Shown here: piece by piece, positions 36,000-44,994 of the stretch
Layout of the letters: each line of letters opens with the position of its first letter
Position numbering within the stretch: position 1 is the first letter of the stretch
Origin: an uncultured Anaerolineae bacterium
GTDB taxonomy: Bacteria > Chloroflexota > Anaerolineae > CG2-30-64-16
DNA length: 64,000 nucleotides
Reading direction: 5' to 3'
Assembly (NCBI GenBank): GCA_937124585.1
Contig: CAKZKT010000146.1
Span: 1 to 64,000 of the forward strand
Program-made: the position numbers and the translations under genes
Notes under the pieces: model-generated
Seen by the model: the letters and a program-made list of their open reading frames with translations, nothing else
The model's database searches: none
What the model was told of the DNA's origin: nothing

Positions 36000-37145
36000 T
36001 CAGAATGGCGGAGGCGGCACATCTACCGGCACGCCGCCGTTGCGCAGCGAGTGCGCCGCGCAGACGCCGGCCGCCACGCTCATCCGCCCGGCCAGCGGTG
36101 GCGCCAGCGGTTCTTTCCCGTCCAGACACACCTCTACGAAATCGCGGCAGATCACCGGATCGGCGCCGCCGTGACCGCCGGCCGCGGGCTTGACCTCGTA
36201 AACACGGTCGGCCAGCGCGCGCCAGCCGGGCGCGGCACGCGTCTTCACCCACACCTTCATCTCTGGCTCCGAATTCTCGATTCGTCCCTCGGTGCCGATG
36301 ATGGTGTAGTTGCGATGGTAATCGGGCGTGAAGTGACATTGGAGATATGACGCCTTGATGCCCCCTTCCAGCTCCATGATCATCACCTGGTTGTCCTCCA
36401 CGTCCACTTCCTGGCGGAAACAACACTGGATGCGCCGGGAGCGTGAGACCTCGGTGCAGGTATCGCGTTCGCTGCAGGCAGGGCAGGTCAGATCGTTCGG
36501 CTTGTCGCCACCGAAAAAGTCCAGGCCCCCGAACGCGGCCGTGCGCCGCGTGTAACGTCCGGTGAGCCAATGGATCATATCCAGGTCATGTGAGCCTTTT
36601 TGGAGCAGCAGCGAGGTGGTGTTTTTGCGTAGCGCGTGCCAGTCGTGATAGTAGAAATCGCTGCCGAAGCCGACAAAATGGCGCACCCACGCGGCCTTGA
36701 TCTCCCCGATCGCGCCAGAATCAATGATTTCCTTCATCACGCGGAAGATGTTCATGTAGCGCATGTTGAAACCGACCATCAGCCGCACGCCGGCTCGTCG
36801 CCAGGCCTGCAGAATGCGATCGCAGCCTTCGATCGTGATCGCCAGCGGTTTCTCGCAGAAGACGTGTTTGCCGGCTTCCAGCGCTGCAACCGTCTGCTCT
36901 TCATGACAGTAGTCGGGCGAGGTGACGGCGATTGCATCCACATCGTCGCGAGCGATCAGCTCGCGGTAGTCCAGCGTGGTGAAGGGATTGCGGCCATGCT
37001 CTTGTCGGAAAGCCTCCAGATGCTCCGGCACAACGTCGGCCGCGGCGACGACCACGGAACGGCCCTGGGGATCGTGCCAATGGCGCCACAGGCTGCCGCG
37101 GCCGCTGATGCCGATTACGCCGATGCGGAGTTGGGTGATGGACAT
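36000..37145 (-). CDS. Gfo/Idh/MocA-family oxidoreductase
   Basis: This 381-residue NAD(P)-dependent sugar or inositol dehydrogenase-like protein has the N-terminal Rossmann IGVIGISGRGS, the catalytic-region motif EKPLA, GFNMRY and a DxxxH-type HDLDMIHWL segment. A Cys-rich insert (CPACSERDTC...CCF, about residues 225-247) occurs in part of this family and may bind a metal. AAGGAG precedes the ATG. It lies about 80 nt downstream of the DUF1638 gene on the same strand. Confidence 0.9.
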   Translation of the reverse strand: MSITQLRIGVIGISGRGSLWRHWHDPQGRSVVVAAADVVPEHLEAFRQEHGRNPFTTLDYRELIARDDVDAIAVTSPDYCHEEQTVAALEAGKHVFCEKPLAITIEGCDRILQAWRRAGVRLMVGFNMRYMNIFRVMKEIIDSGAIGEIKAAWVRHFVGFGSDFYYHDWHALRKNTTSLLLQKGSHDLDMIHWLTGRYTRRTAAFGGLDFFGGDKPNDLTCPACSERDTCTEVSRSRRIQCCFRQEVDVEDNQVMIMELEGGIKASYLQCHFTPDYHRNYTIIGTEGRIENSEPEMKVWVKTRAAPGWRALADRVYEVKPAAGGHGGADPVICRDFVEVCLDGKEPLAPPLAGRMSVAAGVCAAHSLRNGGVPVDVPPPPF

Positions 37146-37227
37146 GAGTACTCCTTGCGGTTATCGTGGGAACAAAGCAATTTGGGCCGCTGCACGAACA
37201 CGGCGGCCGTATCGTGATCCGACGACG

Positions 37228-37974
37228 CTATCCGGCCGCGGGCCGAGCGCACCCGATCACGTCGGCGTCATAGGTCATGGTCACATGTTCGCCCGGCCGG
37301 AGGATGAGGAAGTCGTGCTGCCAATCGCCATACACCAGGCGCCTGATAAGCACCAGGTCGCCGGCCAATCGGTCGAAGATCCAGCCGCGCCGCGTGGCTT
37401 CTTCCCGAGCCTGGGCCTCGACCGCCGATCCGTCGGCGACGCCCATGTCAATGTAGGCGGCGCGTTTGTAATGCTGTTTCCAGGCGCCCAGCACCTCCAT
37501 CAGATAGTCGGCGTTATCGCGGCCGTATTTGGCGACGAACTCCTCGTAAGTCTTGTCCAGGCCGGTGTTGCTGTCGGCGCCCAGTGCGAGTGCGCCGCCT
37601 GTGCTGTCGCTGCGCTCGATATAATCCTGAACGTACCAATAGGTGCCGGGATAGTTTTCGAATTGTTCCTGATAGCGCGCCCGGCTGCCCAGGAACAGGG
37701 TGATGCAATCGTGGGCGCGCGGCACGACGAGCGGAATGTTGACCGCGGTCAGGCCGGCGGTGGCCTGTCCGCACAGCCCATACCCCATGACGACGTAGTC
37801 GTATTTTTGCGCCGAGGCCATGGTCACGTGATCCTGCAGGCGTGCGCGCAGGTCGGCAGGCTCATTGTGCAGCCCCTTCTCAAACAGCACGATGTCCACG
37901 ATATGGGGTGAGCGCGCTGCACACAGGTAGAGCGGTCGGGCCAGGACTTCGCATGAGAGACACAGCAAGCGCAT
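37228..37974 (-). CDS. DUF1638 domain protein
   Basis: The 248-residue protein fits the DUF1638 family. Family-like segments include the Cys-bearing LLCLSCEVLARP near the N-terminus, YGLCGQATAGL (about residue 65), PRAHDCITLFLGSR and the W/Y-rich PGTYWYVQDY. The family has no known function that I can state with confidence; the conserved Cys/His residues suggest a metal or methyl-transfer site. CAGGAG precedes the ATG. It precedes the Gfo/Idh gene in the same direction, and a promoter lies about 200 nt upstream. Confidence 0.8.
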   Translation of the reverse strand: MRLLCLSCEVLARPLYLCAARSPHIVDIVLFEKGLHNEPADLRARLQDHVTMASAQKYDYVVMGYGLCGQATAGLTAVNIPLVVPRAHDCITLFLGSRARYQEQFENYPGTYWYVQDYIERSDSTGGALALGADSNTGLDKTYEEFVAKYGRDNADYLMEVLGAWKQHYKRAAYIDMGVADGSAVEAQAREEATRRGWIFDRLAGDLVLIRRLVYGDWQHDFLILRPGEHVTMTYDADVIGCARPAAG

Positions 37975-38048
37975 GGAAATCTCCTGATCGCAGAACGGCG
38001 TTTATGCCCCGGCAAGGGCACAAAAAGCCATGAAAACAAGCCGTGTCC

Positions 38049-38082
38049 ACGTGCCAGGCACTCTGCAAGATGCCTGGCACGT
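38049..38082. repeat. Intergenic palindrome, copy C of the GCCAGGC hairpin family
   Basis: 12-nt perfect arms ACGTGCCAGGCA (38049-38060) and TGCCTGGCACGT (38071-38082) enclose CTCTGCAAGA. This is nearly identical to copy D at 54171, which differs by one base in the spacer. Confidence 0.85.
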
Positions 38083-38170
38083 CCACCGGCGGTTTTCGGG
38101 TTAGTGTCGCGCGCGCAGCTGCCTGATGAGCCATCCGGCACACCGCGCGGCGCGGGCTGGCCGGAAGGCC

Positions 38171-38200
38171 ATTGTAGCATAAAGCGTTCGGCATCGACAA
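38171..38200 (-). promoter_or_regulatory. Promoter candidate for the DUF1638 gene
   Basis: On the minus strand TTGTCG (38200-38195) and TACAAT (38176-38171) are 18 nt apart. The transcript would begin near 38164 and carry repeat copy C in its leader. Confidence 0.5.
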
Positions 38201-38271
38201 AGCGCCCGACCATGTCGCCATGCCATCCGACCAGGCAACGTGACGCACCAGGCCGACCGCACTCGTCCCTT

Positions 38272-38299
38272 TTGACATTCCCGCGTCAGGGGCTATAAT
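38272..38299 (+). promoter_or_regulatory. Sigma-70-type promoter of the amino-acid transporter operon
   Basis: TTGACA (38272-38277) and a perfect TATAAT (38294-38299) are 16 nt apart, giving a start near 38306 and a leader of about 45 nt. Confidence 0.85.
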
Positions 38300-38350
38300 A
38301 GTTTTCATTCATTGTTTGCCTGTTTGCACCCAATTTCAGGAGGAATCCCC

Positions 38351-39121
38351 ATGAAGCAATGGAAGTTGGTCTGCGCCCTAATGGCCATCGTCATGGTGGT
38401 CACGCTGCTGGCAGGCTGCGCGCAAGCGGCCCCTAGCGCCAAGAAGTTCGTGATCGCCAGCGACGCGTCCTTCCCGCCCATGGAGTTCGTGGACGAGGCG
38501 AAGAAGATCGTCGGCTTCGACATTGACCTGATCAATGCAATCGCCAAAGATCAGAAGTTCGAAGTTGAGATCAAGAACACGGCGTGGGATGGCATCTTTG
38601 CCGGCCTGGAAGCCGGACAATATGACGCCATTCTGTCGTCTGTGACCATCACGGACGAGCGCAAGGAGAAGTACGATTTCTCTGATCCCTATTTCAACGC
38701 CAATCAGGGAATCGTCGTGCGCGCGGACGACAACACCATCAAGACCGAGAAAGATCTGGCCGGCAAGACGGTCGGTGTCCAGATCGAGACCACCGGCGCG
38801 ATTGCCGTGCGCAAGATCGAGGGTGCCAGGATCAAGCAGTTCGACACCCCCGACTTGGCCATGCTCGACCTGGTGAACAAGAACGTGGATGCGGTCGTCG
38901 TGGACACGCCCGTGGCGGCCGGCTATGCGCTGCAATCCGAGCAGTTCAAGGGCAAGCTCAAGATTGCCAGCGAGATCGTCACCGATGAGACGTATGGCCT
39001 GACCGTGCAGAAGGGCGACCCCAAGAAGCTGTTGCCGCTGTTCAACGCCGGCCTGAAGAATATCAAGGCGAGTGGCGAATACAACAAGATCTACGAAAAG
39101 TGGATCGGCAAAGCGCCCTGA
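38351..39121 (+). CDS. Polar amino-acid ABC transporter, substrate-binding lipoprotein
   Basis: The 256-residue binding protein of the family 3 type (PAAT) has a lipoprotein signal with lipobox LLAGC (Cys22). The mature protein begins with KFVIASDASFPPMEFV and shows the usual VGFDIDLINAIAK and DAILSSVTITDERK segments. The ligand is probably a polar amino acid; its identity is not visible. AGGAGG precedes the ATG and a strong promoter lies 50 nt upstream. It is the first gene of a binding-protein, permease, ATPase operon. Confidence 0.93.
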   Translation: MKQWKLVCALMAIVMVVTLLAGCAQAAPSAKKFVIASDASFPPMEFVDEAKKIVGFDIDLINAIAKDQKFEVEIKNTAWDGIFAGLEAGQYDAILSSVTITDERKEKYDFSDPYFNANQGIVVRADDNTIKTEKDLAGKTVGVQIETTGAIAVRKIEGARIKQFDTPDLAMLDLVNKNVDAVVVDTPVAAGYALQSEQFKGKLKIASEIVTDETYGLTVQKGDPKKLLPLFNAGLKNIKASGEYNKIYEKWIGKAP

Positions 39122-39163
39122 GCTTGCGGGGAATAGTCATTTGCCCTGAAAATCGTTCCTGAT

Positions 39164-39280
39164 CAACAGGGGGCGAGGCATTCCCCGGTGGCCCTGCCGG
39201 CACGTTGGGCCGCCATTCGGGTGAGCGCAGCGAGTTGACGGCGGACTCGCACAGGAATGCCTCGCCCCTGTTGTTTTTTC
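39164..39280 (+). terminator. Long hairpin with T-run between binding-protein and permease genes
   Basis: A 21-nt arm (39164-39184, CAACAGGGGGCGAGGCATTCC) pairs with 39254-39273 around a 69-nt loop, with one bulged G, and is followed by TTTTTTC. It looks like a conditional or partial terminator. It would let the binding protein be made in excess over the membrane subunits. The loop holds further pairing potential, so an attached RNA sensor cannot be excluded. Confidence 0.7.
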
Positions 39281-39309
39281 GCACCGGAGACGCATCCAGG
39301 AGGTCTCGT

Positions 39310-40137
39310 ATGACAGTCCGGCCGGATTCGGCCCGCTCTCCCAGTTTCAGCGGCATGGGCGTCGGCGGCTTTCAGCCGAAAGCCCTCAGCCGCTGGCGAC
39401 GGCTCGATCACATGTGGCTGCTCCTGATCGGCGCTATCGCCCTCGTTGCCCTCCTCTATTTCGGCCTGCCCCAACGCTTCGGCCCGATCTTTCGCTTCAT
39501 CTGGGGCACTTTCACCGAGGGAGATGGGGTCTTCATGACCCTCAAACTGACGGTGATCTCTTTCATCTTCATCCTGCTCGTCGGCATGGTGATGGGTGTC
39601 TTTCGCGTGACGAGCAATCCGGTCCTTCAGTGGATCTCATCGCTGTACGTGGAGATCGTGCGCGGGGTGCCGGTCCTGGTCTGGCTGCTATGGATCTACT
39701 TCGGCTTGCCCGGCCTGTTGCAGCTTAAAATCCCGGACTTCACGGCCGCGGTGATCGCCTTCACCTTTGCCTACGGCGCCTACATGACCGAGATCTTCCG
39801 CGCCGGCATCCAATCCATCGCCAAAGGCCAGATGGAGGCGGCGCGCTCGCTCGGGATGAGCTACATCCAGGCCATGCGCTACATTATCCTGCCGCAGGCG
39901 GTGCGCGTCATCCTGCCGCCGGTCAGCAACGAGTTCGTTACCCTGCTCAAAGACAGTTCGCTGGTTTCGATCCTCGGCCTGGCCGACCTGACCCGCCGTG
40001 GTCGGGAATGGGTGGGCCGCACCTTCACCAGCTTCGACACCTATGCCGCGGTCGCCATCACCTATCTGATTTTGACGTTGTTCTTCACTCGCCTCAGCAC
40101 GGCCGTCGAGCGCAGGCTGGCCGTGGAGAAGCGATGA
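39310..40137 (+). CDS. Polar amino-acid ABC transporter, permease
   Basis: This 275-residue inner-membrane permease of the HisM/GlnP family has an N-terminal polar leader and about five helices. The EAA motif reads [29 protein letters not shown], which contacts the ATPase. GGAGG precedes the ATG at 39310. Its stop overlaps the first possible start of the ATPase gene. The long hairpin lies just before it. Confidence 0.95.
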   Translation: MTVRPDSARSPSFSGMGVGGFQPKALSRWRRLDHMWLLLIGAIALVALLYFGLPQRFGPIFRFIWGTFTEGDGVFMTLKLTVISFIFILLVGMVMGVFRVTSNPVLQWISSLYVEIVRGVPVLVWLLWIYFGLPGLLQLKIPDFTAAVIAFTFAYGAYMTEIFRAGIQSIAKGQMEAARSLGMSYIQAMRYIILPQAVRVILPPVSNEFVTLLKDSSLVSILGLADLTRRGREWVGRTFTSFDTYAAVAITYLILTLFFTRLSTAVERRLAVEKR

Positions 40138-40157
40138 TGGCCGGCGCAGGAGAGCCT

Positions 40158-40898
<741 letters not shown>

Positions 40899-41007
40899 GC
40901 GGTCTTTTGTGCCTGCTGCTTTGACAAAACCGTGCGGCTGTGATAAGGTCTTCGTGCGATTCGGCACACACTCACGTCATCCCAATTTGCAACGCAGAGG
41001 TGCTCCG

Positions 41008-41511
41008 ATGAAAGAAATGACCAAAGCCAACCTGGAAGCAGTGTTTGCCGGTGAGAGTCAGGCGCACATGAAGTATCTGGCCTTTGCCGAAATGGCCGAG
41101 CGCGAGAAGCTTTCCAACGTCGCCCGCGTGTTCCGCGCCGCAGCCTATGCCGAAGAGAAGCACGCCACCAATCACCTGCGCGCATTGAACGGCATCGGCA
41201 AGACTCTCGCCAATCTGGAAGTGGCCCTAGCCGGCGAGGCTTTCGAGATCACTGAAATGTATCCGGCCTACATCGAGGTGGCAAAGGCCCAGGAAGAGAA
41301 GCGCGCCCTGGGCAGCATGGAAGACGCCATGGCCGCCGAGAAAGTGCACGCCGACCTGTACGCCCGGGCCAAAGAGGCTGTGGCCGCGGGCAAAGACGCG
41401 GACGTAGGCGTCTTGTGGGTGTGTGATGTATGTGGTTTCACCGGCGAGGGCGAGCCGCCGGAGAAGTGCCCCATCTGCGGCGCGCCCCATGCTCGCCTGC
41501 ACCGATTCTAG
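41008..41511 (+). CDS. Rubrerythrin
   Basis: This 167-residue peroxide-reducing diiron protein has an N-terminal ferritin-like bundle with EAVFAGESQAHMKYLAFAE and EEKHA iron-binding glutamates. Its C-terminal rubredoxin-like domain contains WVCDVCGF...CPICGAP. It protects anaerobes from peroxide, which fits an anaerobic or microaerophilic host. GAGGTG lies upstream of the ATG. A promoter-like TTGACA at 40921 with TAAGGT 17 nt further may start its transcript. Confidence 0.95.
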   Translation: MKEMTKANLEAVFAGESQAHMKYLAFAEMAEREKLSNVARVFRAAAYAEEKHATNHLRALNGIGKTLANLEVALAGEAFEITEMYPAYIEVAKAQEEKRALGSMEDAMAAEKVHADLYARAKEAVAAGKDADVGVLWVCDVCGFTGEGEPPEKCPICGAPHARLHRF

Positions 41512-41544
41512 CCATGTTGCTCTGCAACAGGTTCAAAGCCGCCG

Positions 41545-42006
41545 GTGAAAACTCTCGTTCTTGGCCTGGGCAATCCCATCCTCAGCGATGACGGCGTCGG
41601 CATCTACGTCGTGCGCGCGGTGGCTGCCCAGGCCCCGGTCGCCGACGTTGACTTTCAGGAGGCCAACATCGGCGGCTTGCGGCTGTTGGAGGTGATCGCT
41701 GGCTATGACAGGCTGATCCTGGTGGATGCCATTCAGACCCCGGCAGGCGCGCCGGGGCAGGTCTATTGTCTTTCGCCGCATGACTTGCGCACATCCCTTC
41801 ACGCCGGGTCCACGCATGACCTTTCGTTCCAGGGCGCGTTGGCCTGGGGCCGACAGATGGGCCTGGCTTTGCCATCTGATGACGCGATCACCATCATCGC
41901 CATCGAGGCGGCGGATGTGTTGACCTTCGGCGAGTCCCTCACTCCGGCAGTGGCCGCGGCCGTGCCGAACGCGGTCGCGGCGGTCTGGGAGAAGCTTATG
42001 GCATAG
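41545..42006 (+). CDS. Hydrogenase maturation protease (HycI/HyaD family)
   Basis: This 153-residue peptidase cleaves the C-terminal tail of a [NiFe]-hydrogenase large subunit. The N-terminal GLGNPILSDDGVG, LILVDAIQT and the His in LHAGSTHDLS are the expected nickel-sensing residues. The start is GTG. No hydrogenase subunit is in the window, so its partner must be elsewhere, or it serves another peptide target. It is followed after about 50 nt by a DRTGG gene and a CBS-ATPase gene, and it follows rubrerythrin. Confidence 0.88.
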   Translation: MKTLVLGLGNPILSDDGVGIYVVRAVAAQAPVADVDFQEANIGGLRLLEVIAGYDRLILVDAIQTPAGAPGQVYCLSPHDLRTSLHAGSTHDLSFQGALAWGRQMGLALPSDDAITIIAIEAADVLTFGESLTPAVAAAVPNAVAAVWEKLMA

Positions 42007-42056
42007 CCGGCGCGATTCCCAGGCTGCGACTGCCGTGCTCAGGACGGAGAGAACCA

Positions 42057-42452
42057 ATGAAGCTTCGACAGGTCCTTCAGATCATCGAGGGGAAGGTTAT
42101 TTCTCGTCACGTAGATCTCGACAGCGAGGTGACCTCGGGCGGCGGCGCAGATTTGATGAGCGATGTCCTTGCGTTCGCCCAGGACGGCATGCTTCTGATG
42201 ACCGGCCTCACCAATCCCCAGGTCGTACGCACCGCTGAGATGGCCGGGACGGCGGCCATTGTCTTCGTGCGCGGCAAAATCCCCCCGCCCGAGACCATCG
42301 CCCTCGCCGAACAGAAAGGGATTCCTCTGCTGGCCTCCAAATATACCATGTTCGAGACCTGCGGTCGCCTCTATCAGGCCGGACTGCCCGCGCATGGCCT
42401 GTTCGAGCTGACCATCCGCCACTGGCACGAGGCCTTCGAGGGAAGGGAGTGA
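42057..42452 (+). CDS. DRTGG-domain protein
   Basis: This 131-residue single DRTGG-type domain protein begins MKLRQVLQIIEGKV and includes VTSGGGADLMSDVLAF and the LFELTIRHWHEAFEG end. Such stand-alone domains often lie beside hydrogenase or CBS-ATPase genes in anaerobes and may bind a nucleotide or serve as a regulatory partner. It follows the hydrogenase protease and ends 9 nt before the CBS-ATPase gene, so the three are likely co-expressed. Confidence 0.82.
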   Translation: MKLRQVLQIIEGKVISRHVDLDSEVTSGGGADLMSDVLAFAQDGMLLMTGLTNPQVVRTAEMAGTAAIVFVRGKIPPPETIALAEQKGIPLLASKYTMFETCGRLYQAGLPAHGLFELTIRHWHEAFEGRE

Positions 42453-42461
42453 CATCATCCG

Positions 42462-43412
42462 ATGGACTCGCCGACGGATCGCAAGGAGATCACCAAACTT
42501 CAAGAGCTGACCTACGAGCTGAAGGTCGGCGACGCCATGACGCGCAATGTGCTCACGGTGTCGCCCGACGCCACCATGGCCGATTTTCGCGAGATCTTGC
42601 GCGCCAATCGCATCTCCGGCACGCCCGTGGTGGAAGATGGCAAGATGATCGGCATCGTCACGATCGAGGATCTCATCAAGGCGCTGGCCGCCGGCGAGTT
42701 GCAGGCCACCGTGCGCGAGCGGATGCATCCCAAGCCGGTCACGCTCTACGCGGATGAGCCGTTGGTCCATGCCGTCTCGCGCTTCAGCGAGCTCAAATAC
42801 GGCCGCTTCCCGGTGATTGATCGCAATGGCAGCCTCGTCGGGATCATCACGCAGGGCGACATTGTGCGCGCCATGCTCAAGCGTCTTGAGATCAGCTATC
42901 GGGAAGAGGAGATCCATCGCTATCGCGCCAGCCACATCTTCGAGGACATCATCGCGGACGAGATGGCGCTGGTGTTGGGCTATCGCGTCAAACCGCGCGA
43001 TTTCAGCCACGCCGGCGAAGCCTCGAGCGGCCTGAAACGCACCCTCAGCCGCCTGGGCATCCACCCGGCGATCATCCGGCGGGTGGCCGTAGCCACTTAC
43101 GAAGCCGAGATCAATATCGTGGTGTACAGCAACGACGGCGGGGAAATCGTCGCCGAGGTGCGCCGTGACCGCATCAAGATCGAGGCGATGGATCGAGGTC
43201 CCGGCATCCCCGACATCGAGCTGGCAATGCAGCCCGGTTGGTCAACAGCGCCCGATTGGGTGCGCGAGCTGGGCTTCGGCGCCGGCATGGGTCTGCCGAA
43301 CATCAAATCATGCGCCGACATGATGAAGCTGGAATCCACGGTCGGCGTGGGCACCCATCTCACCATCATCATCTATCTGTCGAGAAACGATCGCGAGCGT
43401 TCGGCGAAATGA
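42462..43412 (+). CDS. CBS-domain pair fused to a GHKL (anti-sigma-type) ATPase
   Basis: This 316-residue protein has two CBS domains (about 20-145) that probably sense adenylates, with GTPVVEDGKMIGIVT and GRFPVIDRNGSLVGIIT. A GHKL ATP-binding domain (about 190-305) follows. Its N-box is in the YEAEINIVVY segment, G1 is DRGPGIPD and G2 is GFGAGMGLPNIK. This is the layout of regulators found beside hydrogenases in anaerobes. It could act as a protein kinase or anti-sigma factor; the target is unknown. It follows the DRTGG gene after 9 nt. Confidence 0.88.
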   Translation: MDSPTDRKEITKLQELTYELKVGDAMTRNVLTVSPDATMADFREILRANRISGTPVVEDGKMIGIVTIEDLIKALAAGELQATVRERMHPKPVTLYADEPLVHAVSRFSELKYGRFPVIDRNGSLVGIITQGDIVRAMLKRLEISYREEEIHRYRASHIFEDIIADEMALVLGYRVKPRDFSHAGEASSGLKRTLSRLGIHPAIIRRVAVATYEAEINIVVYSNDGGEIVAEVRRDRIKIEAMDRGPGIPDIELAMQPGWSTAPDWVRELGFGAGMGLPNIKSCADMMKLESTVGVGTHLTIIIYLSRNDRERSAK

Positions 43413-43421
43413 GGACGGTGA

Positions 43422-44360
43422 TCAGCGGTCGGCCAGCTCGCTCCGTGGATCGGGCCAGAGCGAAGAGCCGGGCAGAAAGGGCGGTGGCCGTTTGCTGCGA
43501 ATACGAGCCGCAAATGTCTTCAGATCATCGCTGTAGGGCACCGTGATCCGATGCAGGAGGAATAAATCGTCGCGCGTTTGCTCGACGCCGGCCATGATGC
43601 CCACGGCCGCCTCATAGCCTGCTTTGGCCGTCAGCGACACCGCCAGCGCGTTGTGCCCACCGCCGGGATAGGCGAACACCACCACCGGCTTGCCCGTATG
43701 TTGTTCCAGCGCCGCTTTTGAGTCGACCAGCTGCGCCATGATCTGCTTTTCGGTCTGGCCGGTGAGCAGGTGATGGTTGAGCGTGTGGCTGCCGAATTCC
43801 ATCCCTCCCCGGCTCATCTCCTCGATCATCTCCCACGAGATCACCTGCTTGCCGTTGCCGTTTTCCACCCAGTTGACCGGCGGGAAGAAAGTGCCCACCA
43901 TGCAGTATTTTTGCAGGAGCGGATAGACGACCGTGTAGTGATCAATCCAGCCATCATCGAATGTCAGGATGATCGGCTTTTCGGGCAGTGAGGCGCCCGC
44001 GTTGAAGTAGGCGATCAGCTCGGAGAAATAGATCGTGTGATAGCCCTGCTCGGCCAGATAACGGAGTTGCGCCTCGAACGCCTGCGGGCTGACCGTCAGA
44101 TTGCGCCAGGTGGCGCTGGCCTTGGGAGGAAGCTGCTTGATGTGGTGATACATCAAAATGGGCAGCGTGACGCTGTCTTGCGGCGGAATGAGACGTGGGG
44201 TCGTCGTGCGATCGGCGCAGGCAGATGGTGACCCGACCGCGTCGCGCAAATCTATCCCGCCGGACCGGTCGTCCGTGGCGCCGATGGCGGCCGGCGCCAT
44301 CACGCGGCTCAGAATCAGCGCCGAGAGCAGCAGGAGCAGCAGGAGGGCGCGATGAAACAT
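43422..44360 (-). CDS. Polysaccharide deacetylase
   Basis: This 312-residue extracytoplasmic deacetylase of the NodB/CE4 type removes acetyl groups from peptidoglycan or an exopolysaccharide. An N-terminal hydrophobic segment (about 4-24) is a signal peptide or anchor. The metal site is visible in TFDDGWIDHY and SHTLNHH, with a following FAYPGGGHN strand. The low-complexity linker DRTTTPRLIPP precedes the domain. It converges with the CBS-ATPase gene and lies 28 nt downstream of the double-ACT gene. Confidence 0.9.
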   Translation of the reverse strand: MFHRALLLLLLLSALILSRVMAPAAIGATDDRSGGIDLRDAVGSPSACADRTTTPRLIPPQDSVTLPILMYHHIKQLPPKASATWRNLTVSPQAFEAQLRYLAEQGYHTIYFSELIAYFNAGASLPEKPIILTFDDGWIDHYTVVYPLLQKYCMVGTFFPPVNWVENGNGKQVISWEMIEEMSRGGMEFGSHTLNHHLLTGQTEKQIMAQLVDSKAALEQHTGKPVVVFAYPGGGHNALAVSLTAKAGYEAAVGIMAGVEQTRDDLFLLHRITVPYSDDLKTFAARIRSKRPPPFLPGSSLWPDPRSELADR

Positions 44361-44388
44361 GGCGGCGCTACAAGCGTTGGTCGAGAGA

Positions 44389-44865
44389 TCACGGCAGATC
44401 GAATTGTTGACTGATCGCCCTCAGCGCATCAGAGAGCCGGGACAATTCGATGATGCAGTTGATGGTGGAAATCGAGGTGCTGATGGCCAGAATGTTCACC
44501 CCTTGTCCGGCCAGGGAGCGAAACATCTGTCCGGCGATGCCGGGCCGTTCCCGAAAATCCGGCCCGAAAATCGCCACCGAAGCGACGTCGGCCCGGGCCG
44601 TCACCGCGGCCGGTTGGAGCTCCGGCCGGATCGCCTCGATCGCCTCCAGGCTAGCCTTCAGGTCCACCCGATCCACGCAGAGCACCATCTGCGCCTGGTC
44701 CAGCTGATCAATCATCTGGACGACAAACTGCACGTTGATGTTGCGCTGGCCCAGGGCATCGAGCACGGCCGCCGCGATCCCCGGCCGATCCTTGACAGCC
44801 AATACGCTGATGCTGGCGAGTTGATCGTTCTGAATAATGCCGCCGATCTTGGTTTTTTGAGTCAC
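44389..44865 (-). CDS. Double ACT-domain protein (aspartokinase regulatory-like)
   Basis: This 158-residue protein consists of two ACT domains with the typical SISVLAVKDRPGIAAAVLDALGQRNINV and IFGPDFRERPGIAGQMFRSLAGQGVNI segments. No kinase domain is attached. The arrangement matches the C-terminal regulatory part of aspartokinase, so it could be a free amino-acid sensor. GTG is the start, behind GGAGG. Its partner, if any, is not next to it. Confidence 0.82.
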   Translation of the reverse strand: MTQKTKIGGIIQNDQLASISVLAVKDRPGIAAAVLDALGQRNINVQFVVQMIDQLDQAQMVLCVDRVDLKASLEAIEAIRPELQPAAVTARADVASVAIFGPDFRERPGIAGQMFRSLAGQGVNILAISTSISTINCIIELSRLSDALRAISQQFDLP

Positions 44866-44994
44866 GAAAGCCTCCGTTGCCGCGTTGCGACCTCGGGATG
44901 CGTGCTATCTGTCTCGCGGGCTCGCTGACATCGGAGAGAGTTTAGCACAAAGCCGGGCGATTGCCAAACCACAAGCGGAGCGAGCGGCATCGCA

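Larger units (their letters stand above)
37975..38350. other. 376-bp divergent intergenic region
   Basis: No gene is seen. It contains the palindromic repeat copy C (38049-38082), a minus-strand promoter candidate for DUF1638 (38171-38200) and a plus-strand promoter for the amino-acid transporter (38272-38299). The remainder shows no recognisable feature. Confidence 0.7.
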
